Shown here piece after piece: positions 54,830-61,829 of a DNA stretch of 64,000 nt. The stretch spans positions 43,623 through 107,622 of the forward strand of contig NZ_PNRE01000047.1 of the NCBI RefSeq assembly GCF_002879645.1. Reading direction: 5' to 3'. The number at the start of each line of letters is the position of its first letter. Within the stretch, counting starts at the first letter, position 1. The translations under genes and the position numbers were made by a program. Under the pieces are notes generated by a model, which worked only from the letters and a program-made list of their open reading frames with translations, had not been told where the DNA came from and made no database searches. The stretch comes from Halomonas heilongjiangensis (GTDB lineage Bacteria > Pseudomonadota > Gammaproteobacteria > Pseudomonadales > Halomonadaceae).

Positions 54830-55651
54830 ATGGACAAGGACCACCTGTTTGGCGATGCCTATCAACCACGACAGATCGCTCAGCGAGTGGCCAGCATGGG
54901 CGTGGCCAAGGCCCGTGCCGACAGCCTGACCCTGCTGGTGCTGGCGGTACTCGCCGGCGCCTTCATCTCCCTGGGTGCCATCCTGTTCACCGTGATCACG
55001 ACCGATTCCGCGCTGGGGTTCGGCGTGACACGCCTGCTCGGTGGACTGGGCTTCTGCCTCGGGCTGATCCTGGTGGTGATCGGGGGTGCCGAGCTGTTCA
55101 CCGGCAACAACCTCCTGGCCATGGCCTGGGCAAGCCGCTTGATCACTGGCCGGGAGCTACTGAGGAACTGGGGCCTGGTCTACCTCGGCAACGTTGTCGG
55201 CTGCCTGGGTACGGTGCTGCTGGTGATGCTCGCCGAGATCACCAGCCTGGGGGGCGGCAGCGTGGGAGCCACGGCACTGCAGATCGCCCATGCCAAGGCA
55301 GAACTCTCCCTGGTCGAGGCCTTCGCTCGCGGCATCCTGTGCAACGTGCTGGTGTGCCTGGCGGTATGGCTGGCCATGGGGGGACACAGCGTCACCGACA
55401 GGATCCTGGCCATCGTGCTACCGATCAGCGCCTTCGTCACCCTCGGCTTCGAGCACTCGATCGCCAACTGGTTCTTTCTTCCCCTGGGGCTCGCCATGGA
55501 TGGGCCGGGGACACTGACGCTCGCCGGTTCCCTGCTCAACCTCGCGGTAGTCAGTCTCGGGAACATCGTCGGCGGCACCCTGCTGGTCGCATGCGTGTAT
55601 TGGCTCGCCTACCTGCGCGCCCCGGATCAACCGGATGATGACCCAGCCTGA
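54830..55651 (+). CDS. Formate/nitrite transporter (FNT) family channel
   Basis: A 273-residue protein with six membrane segments. FNT features are VIGGAELFTGNNLLAMAW, the repeat half around RGILCNVLVCLAVWLA and GFEHSIANWFFLPLGL. FNT pentamers conduct formate, nitrite or hydrosulfide. Nitrite would fit the nas/nir genes elsewhere in the window, but the gene is 30 kb away and next to amino-acid transport genes, so the anion is not predicted. Confidence 0.92.
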   Translation: MDKDHLFGDAYQPRQIAQRVASMGVAKARADSLTLLVLAVLAGAFISLGAILFTVITTDSALGFGVTRLLGGLGFCLGLILVVIGGAELFTGNNLLAMAWASRLITGRELLRNWGLVYLGNVVGCLGTVLLVMLAEITSLGGGSVGATALQIAHAKAELSLVEAFARGILCNVLVCLAVWLAMGGHSVTDRILAIVLPISAFVTLGFEHSIANWFFLPLGLAMDGPGTLTLAGSLLNLAVVSLGNIVGGTLLVACVYWLAYLRAPDQPDDDPA

Positions 55652-55707
55652 TCCCCCTGGAAGTGCCTTCCCCCAGGCTCCTGGTACCCCCTCCGCTGGC
55701 CAGCTAC

Positions 55708-55753
55708 TTGACAAGCATGCCGTTCGTTATATAGAACGTTCCTTATAACGAAC
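55708..55753 (+). promoter_or_regulatory. Promoter and inverted-repeat operator of the XRE-azlCD operon
   Basis: A TTGACA box at 55708-55713 precedes an exact 10-bp inverted repeat, GTTCGTTATA at 55722-55731 and TATAACGAAC at 55744-55753, with GAACGTTC in its centre. It lies 15 bases before the XRE gene, where an autoregulatory repressor would bind. Confidence 0.65.
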
Positions 55754-55768
55754 ACGCAGGGGCACACC

Positions 55769-56299
55769 ATGGACAAGCTTTCGCTCGGCACCCTCGGCCA
55801 ACACCTGCAGACCCTGCGACTCGCCCAAGGGTGGTCGCTGTCACAACTGGCCGCCGCCGCCGGCATCGCCAAGTCGAACCTGTCGCGGCTCGAGCAGGGC
55901 AACGGCAACCCCACCCTGGACACCATCTGGCGGCTGGCGGTGCAACTCAACGTGCCCTTCGGCACCCTGGTGGCGCCGATCCGCGTGCCGCTGGGCGAGG
56001 ACGGCGTGGAGGTTCGGCTGCTCGACCAGGGCAAGGACACCCCCCAGGTCGACGCCTACTGGATGCGCTGCGCGCCCCACACCGTACGCCATGCCGAGGC
56101 GCATACGCCGGGGGCCCGCGAGTCGCTCACCCTCATCAGCGGGCGGCTGGAGGCCGGCCCGGAAGGCGCCGTCGAGACGCTCTCGGCCGGCGACACCCTC
56201 ACCTTCGCCGCCGACCGGCCACACCTCTATCGCACCCAGGACGCCTGGGCCACGCTGCTGCTCACCATCGTCTACACCGGCCAAGGAGATCCCCCATGA
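55769..56299 (+). CDS. XRE-family regulator with C-terminal cupin domain
   Basis: A 176-residue protein. The N-terminal helix-turn-helix (about 8-62) contains GWSLSQLAAAAGIAKSNLSR and EQGNGNPTLDTIWRLA. A cupin fold follows at about 100-170 (TLISGRLEAGPEGAVETLSA; GDTLTFAADRPHLYR). XRE-cupin regulators often control a neighbouring transporter. The azlC start overlaps its stop (ATGA), so it probably regulates AzlCD and itself. Confidence 0.93.
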   Translation: MDKLSLGTLGQHLQTLRLAQGWSLSQLAAAAGIAKSNLSRLEQGNGNPTLDTIWRLAVQLNVPFGTLVAPIRVPLGEDGVEVRLLDQGKDTPQVDAYWMRCAPHTVRHAEAHTPGARESLTLISGRLEAGPEGAVETLSAGDTLTFAADRPHLYRTQDAWATLLLTIVYTGQGDPP

Positions 56300-57027
56300 G
56301 CCAGCAAGCCACCCACGCCCTACCCCGCCCCTGGCTCGCGGGCCTGCGCGAGGCCATTCCGCTGCTGGGCGGCTATGTGCCGGTCGCCATCTCGTTCGGG
56401 CTGATCGCCATCCAGGCCGGCTTCAGCACCTGGGAGGCGGTGATCATCTCGACGCTCGTCTACGCCGGGGCCTCGCAGTTCCTGTTCGTCGGCATGGTCG
56501 CCGCCGGCGCACCGCTGTGGCTGGTGGTCGTCATGACGCTGCTGATCAACGCGCGCCATGTGGTCTATGCCCCCAACCTGGCGCCCTGGCTGACCACCAG
56601 CCGCTGGTGGCCCTGGCTGATGCACGGCCTGACCGATCAGGTCTTCGCCCTGGCCCACAGCCGCCTGCCGCAGCTGCCGGCCTCGCAGCGCCTCGGCTGG
56701 TTCACCGGGGCCGCGCTGCTGGCCTGGGCCAGCTGGATCGGCGGCACCGCACTGGGTGCCGTGGCCGGCGACGAGCTGACCACGCGCTGGCCGCTGCTCG
56801 GCGAGGTCATGCCCTTCGCCCTGCCGGCCCTGTTCCTGGTGCTGGTGGCGCCGCGCTTCACCTCCCGGCGCTGGTCGCTGGCGCTGGGCAGCAGCATCGC
56901 CATCGCGGCGCTGCTCACCGTGAACGGGCTGACCAACGCCGCGATCCCCCTCGCCGCCGCCTGCGGGGCCCTGTGCTTCTACCTGGTGAAGTTCGACGTG
57001 ACAACGAGAGGAGAACGAGATGAGTAG
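56296..57027 (+). CDS. azlC: Branched-chain amino acid exporter large subunit
   Basis: A 243-residue membrane protein with AzlC signatures PLLGGYVPVAISFGLIAIQA, LVYAGASQFLFVGMVAAGAP and LLINARHVVYAPNLAPWL. AzlC with AzlD forms a two-component exporter of branched-chain or related amino acids. It is the middle gene of the XRE-azlC-azlD operon; AAGGAG precedes the ATG and it overlaps azlD by eight bases. Confidence 0.93.
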   Translation: MSQQATHALPRPWLAGLREAIPLLGGYVPVAISFGLIAIQAGFSTWEAVIISTLVYAGASQFLFVGMVAAGAPLWLVVVMTLLINARHVVYAPNLAPWLTTSRWWPWLMHGLTDQVFALAHSRLPQLPASQRLGWFTGAALLAWASWIGGTALGAVAGDELTTRWPLLGEVMPFALPALFLVLVAPRFTSRRWSLALGSSIAIAALLTVNGLTNAAIPLAAACGALCFYLVKFDVTTRGERDE

Positions 57028-57358
57028 CGCACTCTGGTTGGCCGTGCTGGCCTCGGCGGCAGGCACCCTGCTGATGCGCCTGCTGCCGCTGCTGTGGATG
57101 CAGCGCCGTCTCCAGAAGTCCGCCAGTGAAGACGGCCTCGAGGCCATGCCCCAGTGGCTCGGCATCCTCGGCCCCTTGATGATCGCCGCGGTACTCGGCG
57201 TCTCGCTGGTCCCGGTGACCACCGCCGCCAGCTCCTGGCTCGCCACGGCACTCGGCGTGCTCGTGACCCTGCTGGTCTGGTGGCGACTGCGCTCGCTGGG
57301 CTGGCCGGTGGCCGCCGGCGTGGCGGCCTATGGGGTGGTGGTGACGCTTCTTGGCTGA
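57020..57358 (+). CDS. azlD: Branched-chain amino acid exporter small subunit
   Basis: A 112-residue protein with three to four membrane segments, MSSALWLAVLASAAGTLLMR at the start and AMPQWLGILGPLMIAAVLGV in the centre, as in AzlD proteins. It completes the exporter and is the last ordinary chromosomal gene before the integrated element. Confidence 0.9.
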   Translation: MSSALWLAVLASAAGTLLMRLLPLLWMQRRLQKSASEDGLEAMPQWLGILGPLMIAAVLGVSLVPVTTAASSWLATALGVLVTLLVWWRLRSLGWPVAAGVAAYGVVVTLLG

Positions 57359-57369
57359 GCCATCAACCC

Positions 57370-57425
57370 GCAATTGGACGGGGCATCAGCCAGCAATTGG
57401 ACACTGCAATAACCCGCAATTGGAC
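57370..57425. repeat. Three GCAATTGGAC repeats at 23-bp period (possible insertion-sequence end)
   Basis: GCAATTGGAC occurs at 57370, 57393 and 57416, exactly 23 bases apart. Flanks are partly conserved (CCC or CCA before it). Multiple short direct repeats at a fixed period are typical of the ends of IS21-type elements, so this may be a relic of one. No transposase is present. Confidence 0.7.
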
Positions 57426-57472
57426 GATGCTGGAGAAGAGATATGGTCACGTCTTACAGAGAAAACAAAGCG

Positions 57473-57546
57473 TGGTGGGCCCAGCTGGACTCGAACCAGC
57501 GACCAAGGGATTATGAGTCCTCTGGTTAACCACAAACCATAGGCCT
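57473..57546 (-). tRNA. Degenerate tRNA with CAT anticodon (tRNA-Ile2/Met-like), probable attachment site remnant
   Basis: On the minus strand the last 60 bases read as a tRNA: the anticodon arm with CTCATAA, a perfect T arm (GCTGG TTCGAGT CCAGC), and TGGGCCC plus discriminator A and CCA ending at 57473. The 5' third is poor. The presumptive acceptor strand AGGCCTA pairs only partly, the D arm is irregular, and the anticodon stem has a mismatch. This suits a 3' tRNA fragment left at one junction by an integrating element, with the intact copy at the other end. The integrase gene starts about 165 bases away. Confidence 0.7.
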
Positions 57547-57709
57547 TTCAAGGCTTGCTATCCTATTGTTTTTCAATACATTCTTGCAGATTGTGAAATT
57601 TATGCTTATGTTATACGGCTAGACACGATGGTCCAAAAAAGTCAAAATACACTTACACCAGCGCTTACATGAGAATGTCAAGCACAATATAAGCAGAAAG
57701 GAATATCAC

Positions 57710-59080
57710 ATGGCACGCAAGAACCTCACAGAAAAACGGATAAACGCTTTCACTTCTGATGGCAAGCAGCAAAAATTTCTGTGGGATGCCAACACCCCAG
57801 GCTTAGGCCTTCGTGCAACAAAGAATGGGGCTAAGGCATTTGTCTACCAAGGCAACCTTGCTGGACAAGATATTAGAATAACAATTGGAAACCCCAAGTC
57901 ATGGAGCATCGATGAGGCTCGCAAAGAAGCTCGTCGAATACAAATCTTGATTGACCAAAACATCGATCCACGACAAGAAAAAAGAAAAAAGCAACAAGCT
58001 ATTAAGGATGAAAAACTTAATCAACACAGGCGAGTAATAACTATTGCTCAAGCTTGGGACTCATATATTGAAGAGCGTCGCAAAGTATGGAGTGAAAACA
58101 CTCTCTCCGATCATATGAAAATGATGAAGCCCGGAGGAGAGCCATACAAGCATCATAACAAGGAGAATACGTCCACCAAAAGAACACAACCAGGCATATT
58201 AAGTCCCTTGGGAAAGCTTCGCCTCTATGATCTAACACCTGATGTAGTAATCAGCTGGCTTAAAAAAGAAAGGGAGAAACGCCCAACACAGACAGCCTTG
58301 GCATTCCGGCTGCTTCGCGGATTTGTTAACTGGTGCTCAGAAGATAAGTTATACAGCCAACTCGCGCCCGCCGAAGCAATTAATTCCAAAAAAGTCAGAG
58401 AAAATGTTCCCAAACAAGGCGCAAAAAAAGATGTATTAGAGAAAGAGCAATTAGAGCCATGGTTTCGAGAAATCAAAAAACTCAACCCAATCATATCGGC
58501 CTATCTTCAGACAATGTTAATAACGGGTGCAAGAAGAGAAGAAATACTTACATTACAGTGGCAGAACATTGACTTCAAGTGGTCACAAATTGATATAAAA
58601 GATAAAGTTGATGGTAGGAGAACCATCCCTCTCACCCCTTATGTTAAAGAACTATTGAGCCAACTCCCCAGAACTAACGAATGGGTGTTTTCATCGCCAA
58701 GATCAAAAAGCGGGCGCTTGATGGAGCCAAATATAGCACACAATAAAGCTGTAAAAGCAGCGAAAGTTAATCATTTAACGATTCATGGGCTCAGGAGATC
58801 CTTCGTGTCACTTGCGAACTGGGTGTCTTTACCTAAAGGGATCGTGTATCAAATTGCAGGGCATAAGCCTAGCGCCACTGCCGAAAGGCATTATGAAGTT
58901 AGGCCCATAGACATCCTTAGGTACTGGCACACAAAGTATGAGGCATGGATCCTGGAGCAAGCCGGAATTGAATTTTCCGAGACCTACAAGGGTGACAAAG
59001 TTCACACCATAGCACCACCAGACCAAAAGCCCAATAAAACCGAAGCAAAGAAAAGCATCACCTTTAAAGTCATCGAATAA
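57710..59080 (+). CDS. Tyrosine site-specific integrase of a genomic island
   Basis: A 456-residue phage-type integrase. The N-terminal DUF4102-like DNA-binding domain (ANTPGLGLRATKNGAKAF) is followed by a core-binding region. The catalytic domain has Arg275 in ITGARREEIL, His359 and Arg362 in HGLRR, His385 in AGHK and Tyr395 in ERHYEV. All key residues are present, so it may be active. Its codons are much richer in A and T than the genes to the left, a sign of transfer. The nearby degenerate tRNA is its likely target site. Confidence 0.95.
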   Translation: MARKNLTEKRINAFTSDGKQQKFLWDANTPGLGLRATKNGAKAFVYQGNLAGQDIRITIGNPKSWSIDEARKEARRIQILIDQNIDPRQEKRKKQQAIKDEKLNQHRRVITIAQAWDSYIEERRKVWSENTLSDHMKMMKPGGEPYKHHNKENTSTKRTQPGILSPLGKLRLYDLTPDVVISWLKKEREKRPTQTALAFRLLRGFVNWCSEDKLYSQLAPAEAINSKKVRENVPKQGAKKDVLEKEQLEPWFREIKKLNPIISAYLQTMLITGARREEILTLQWQNIDFKWSQIDIKDKVDGRRTIPLTPYVKELLSQLPRTNEWVFSSPRSKSGRLMEPNIAHNKAVKAAKVNHLTIHGLRRSFVSLANWVSLPKGIVYQIAGHKPSATAERHYEVRPIDILRYWHTKYEAWILEQAGIEFSETYKGDKVHTIAPPDQKPNKTEAKKSITFKVIE

Positions 59081-59929
59081 GGTATAAACTCGACACAATA
59101 ATACAGAAACTTACAATAAGGCGGAGCCATGTATACCACCGTGTGTGGGAGGTTTTAGCGACAGGTGCACTCCTAACAACAGAAATGCTCGATGCAGGTG
59201 CTGGACAGCCTCTGATCGGTGGCCACCCTGAGACACTCACACCTTGGGCGGCCGCTCCACACTTCCTTCGCTTTATATTCAATCCCGAACTGGTTATCAG
59301 CCGTTGGCCTCAATCTGGAGAAAATACGACGTGACATCGGTCAGACCTGGAAGAAAAAAATAGGGTGATAGTGCGGTAGGCTGGCATCAGGTAGGTCCTC
59401 ATTGGAGTGACTCTACCACCTTAGCCGTAGGAGGCAAGGCTGCCAAAAGGCCATCAACGCTGTGAAGGGAGCGAGGCCCGAGGATGCCCTCCATGGTCAA
59501 TCCGCTCCCTGCGTGACGCGTAGCGCCTTCTTGACGGCATGCCCAATGGGCGCTCCACAGCAGCTCCCACCACATGGGCATTCTGCCCTCCCCGCTCCGC
59601 CAGATCGCCTAAGCAATCTCGACACCTGACACCAGATAGATACCCACCGTATCGCTCATCCCGCAACCTGGACATCCGGTGGTCCAAGTTTCACTGACCA
59701 CTTCCAGTGCTGATGTTCTACGACCAAAGGCTACCTAGCTAGGGACTTTTCCTCAGTCCATGGTCACGGTACATTAAGAATGGCTCAGTGAGCTTCGGCT
59801 TGGGAAGCCGGTTATGCAGTCGGGTGCTGCCGCCATGATCGACTGCTCTTAAACTCCAACAGGCAGCAGGTCTGAGCCCCCCTTTCCCGACTCATCAAGA
59901 GCCTTGGGGGATGTTGACAAGGGAACTCT
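59081..59929. other. Gene-poor island segment after the integrase
   Basis: I see no supported gene in about 850 bases. Short frames on both strands lack ribosome sites. A segment at 59488-59551 recurs in diverged form at 60787-60850. Base composition is mixed between island and chromosome style, suggesting decayed sequence. Confidence 0.6.
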
Positions 59930-60079
59930 ATGAAATACCCGAACTCAACGCGCTCAGCAGGCCTTATCGCCAAAGCATGTGCATACGCTACCGTATACAC
60001 CGCTCTGGCTGCATCACTCCCTGCTTGGGGTGCGGTGCTCGTCACTGGTGTAGTGGTGTACTGCTTGCTGAGGCTGTAA
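59930..60079 (+). CDS. Small membrane protein (49 residues)
   Basis: The ATG follows AAGGGA by six bases and opens a 49-codon frame. The product begins MKYPNSTRSAGLIAKACAYA and ends in a hydrophobic helix, GAVLVTGVVVYCLLRL. This looks like a one- or two-helix membrane peptide. A strong hairpin and another small gene follow on the same strand. The function is unknown; toxin-like or phage-type small membrane proteins have similar form, but there is no specific evidence. Confidence 0.5.
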   Translation: MKYPNSTRSAGLIAKACAYATVYTALAASLPAWGAVLVTGVVVYCLLRL

Positions 60080-60086
60080 TGCCACC

Positions 60087-60115
60087 GCCCTGGGTCAGCC
60101 TAGCTGTCCCAGGGC
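60087..60115 (+). terminator. Strong hairpin between two small island genes
   Basis: GCCCTGGG-T-CAGC at 60087-60099 pairs with GCTG-T-CCCAGGGC at 60103-60115, broken only by a T-T mismatch and closed by a three-base loop. It begins seven bases after the 49-residue gene. There is no T run, so it may be an RNA-stability or regulatory hairpin rather than a terminator. Confidence 0.6.
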
Positions 60116-60169
60116 AACCTATCCGACTCTCTGGAAGAAGCGAAGTGGATCTCGACTCAGGACGAACCG

Positions 60170-60619
60170 ATGGGTTACAAGCAGCGTGCTTGGTTGGTCA
60201 GGTGGCGTTGGCAAGGTGCCCACGCTTCAATCGAACGACCGGTAGTGGCTATCCTCAGACCAAGGCTCACCTCCGAAAAGGTCTCGGAGATCATTCAGAC
60301 ACTTTACTCAGTCTCAAGCTACTCGTTGGTCGAGCAGGCTCATATTTCAAAGCGGCCTCGTGAAAACCCATATCCAGCAACACAAGTATCTTCAGGAACA
60401 ATCACCTGCGGACACAACCCTTGGCTAGAAGCCATATATGTGCGCGAGCTTTCCATCAGCACAGACCCGAAGACAGGTGATGAAATTCTAATCTTCCATC
60501 ACCTTGATCAGTACGAATACAGCCATGCAACTGGGGAGGTGGTCTTAACGAGAAAAGGGAGCCGTGACACAATAACTCAGCCTGCATCGTGCGACGGGTT
60601 AAATCTCAGTAAGTCATAG
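60170..60619 (+). CDS. Hypothetical island protein (149 residues)
   Basis: The frame begins MGYKQRAWLVRWRWQGAHAS after an AGGA site and encodes a soluble protein with a mixed pattern (RPVVAILRPRLTSEKVSEII; WLEAIYVRELSISTDPKTGD). There are no cysteine clusters, signal or membrane segment. The internal codon pattern looks translated, with few rare codons until the end. I do not recognise the family. Confidence 0.6.
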   Translation: MGYKQRAWLVRWRWQGAHASIERPVVAILRPRLTSEKVSEIIQTLYSVSSYSLVEQAHISKRPRENPYPATQVSSGTITCGHNPWLEAIYVRELSISTDPKTGDEILIFHHLDQYEYSHATGEVVLTRKGSRDTITQPASCDGLNLSKS

Positions 60620-61315
60620 GATGTAGTTGAATGGTAGAGCTGCACCAGTCAAGATTCTCCTCACCCATCAACGTCATGTAACGCTCACTGTCTAACATAT
60701 CCGGCATTGTCTCACGCCCTAACGAATCACCGGCAAAAACCTTTACGTCCCGCACCCGTGGGGCGTTCTCGTTTTTGCTCCTTGCGCCTCCATGGCCATA
60801 CCGCTCCCTGCGTGACGCTTAGTGCCTTCCTGGCGGCGTGCCCAACGGCATGCGGAGTGAGGCGTCACACTCCCAGAGTAGACCCCCTTGGTGGCCACAG
60901 CCCTACGACCTCGCCAATAGATTGTGTGCGAGATCACCAACACGACGTAGTCGCTCAGTCACGCAGTGCAAGGAGTCCCTGCCCCTTTCGTTGCCGAGGC
61001 CATATAATAACAATAAGGGTTTATTTTGATTTCGCCCCCCACCCTAGCGACATCCTCTAAGACAACGCCAAAATCAAATGTACCATTTATTTTTTGTATA
61101 GAATCGATACGAATTGATGGCAGGCTGGAGATATACCCACTCATCAAGCAATAAATTCCAAGAGAAAGAAGGAAATAAATAAATTATTGATATATAGGCA
61201 TAACAAGGAGGGTGTCAAGGGCATATACAAGGTAGCACATACAATACAATGCTCATATATAACCGATATATATGATCATGTTATGATGTATTAAAGGGTA
61301 AAGGGAGGGGGCATA
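60620..61315. other. Island interval without recognised genes, becoming very AT-rich
   Basis: The first 400 bases contain the second copy of the diverged 64-base repeat (60787-60850). From about 61000 the sequence is strongly AT-rich with many TATA-like stretches and no long frames. No gene is supported. Confidence 0.6.
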
Positions 61316-61408
61316 TACATACTATTAGCCGGACAAAACGTATAAACAAAAGCCCTGAATCCCTCCACCACGGCCGGGTTCAAGCCAGTACCACTAATTG
61401 GCACAGGG
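61316..61408. repeat. Structured direct repeat, copy 1
   Basis: About 93 bases beginning TACATACTATTAGCCGGACA and ending near GGCACAGGG. It matches copy 2 at 61725-61817 at roughly four of five positions by eye. The ends are partly self-complementary (ATTAGCC with AATTGGC), so it could fold as a long stem. Confidence 0.85.
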
Positions 61409-61724
61409 AATCATAATACCTAGTGAAATGTAATAGCATTCACCTGGTCACCATAGAACGCCAAAAATACTCACTAGGATTTGAATCAGACCATACCCTA
61501 GGCCTACCCTTACCAAAGAGGTGAAAATTAAAATAAGAGTAAAGAATGAAAGTTTCAGGATAGGACATCCGCTATTGCCCTAAACAACATCGCCATAGAA
61601 CCTTAATACCATTCACACATCTAGTATAATCAATAAACATATATTAAGAATTACTATGGAATGAAGGGTTATGGGAGGAGCTAGAGGATAATGAAAGATT
61701 AGGTATGTGTATATTTACGACAAT
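61409..61724. other. AT-rich spacer between the two structured repeats
   Basis: About 316 bases with no open frame of note. Short motifs such as CCATAGAAC recur within it. It could be noncoding RNA or regulatory DNA; I see nothing more specific. Confidence 0.5.
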
Positions 61725-61817
61725 TACATACTATTAGCCGGACAACACATACAAATAAAAGCGCTGAAGCCCTGCACCAAGGCCAGCTTCAAGCTGGCGT
61801 CGCTAATTAGCACAGGG
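61725..61817. repeat. Structured direct repeat, copy 2
   Basis: Second copy of the repeat, again beginning TACATACTATTAGCCGGACA and ending GCACAGGG, 12 bases from the stop of the polymerase-like gene. It contains a perfect hairpin, GCCAGC TTCAA GCTGGC, and outer arms ATTAGC/GCTAAT, which are better preserved than in copy 1. Confidence 0.85.
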
Positions 61818-61829
61818 CATCAAAAAAAT

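Noticed and set aside
59143..59334. 63-codon frame after the integrase (MWEVLATGALL)
   Set aside because: It has a passable start but no family resemblance and weak translation signal; not strong enough to list as a gene.
60707..61060. 117-codon plus-strand frame in the island
   Set aside because: No ribosome site, irregular composition, and it overlaps one copy of the diverged repeat; probably decayed sequence.
61316..61817. Integron attC sites or cassette array
   Set aside because: The outer arms (ATTAGC/GCTAAT) do not fit the R''/R' core-site pattern ending in GTTRRRY, and there is no integron integrase; the integrase present is of the phage/island type.
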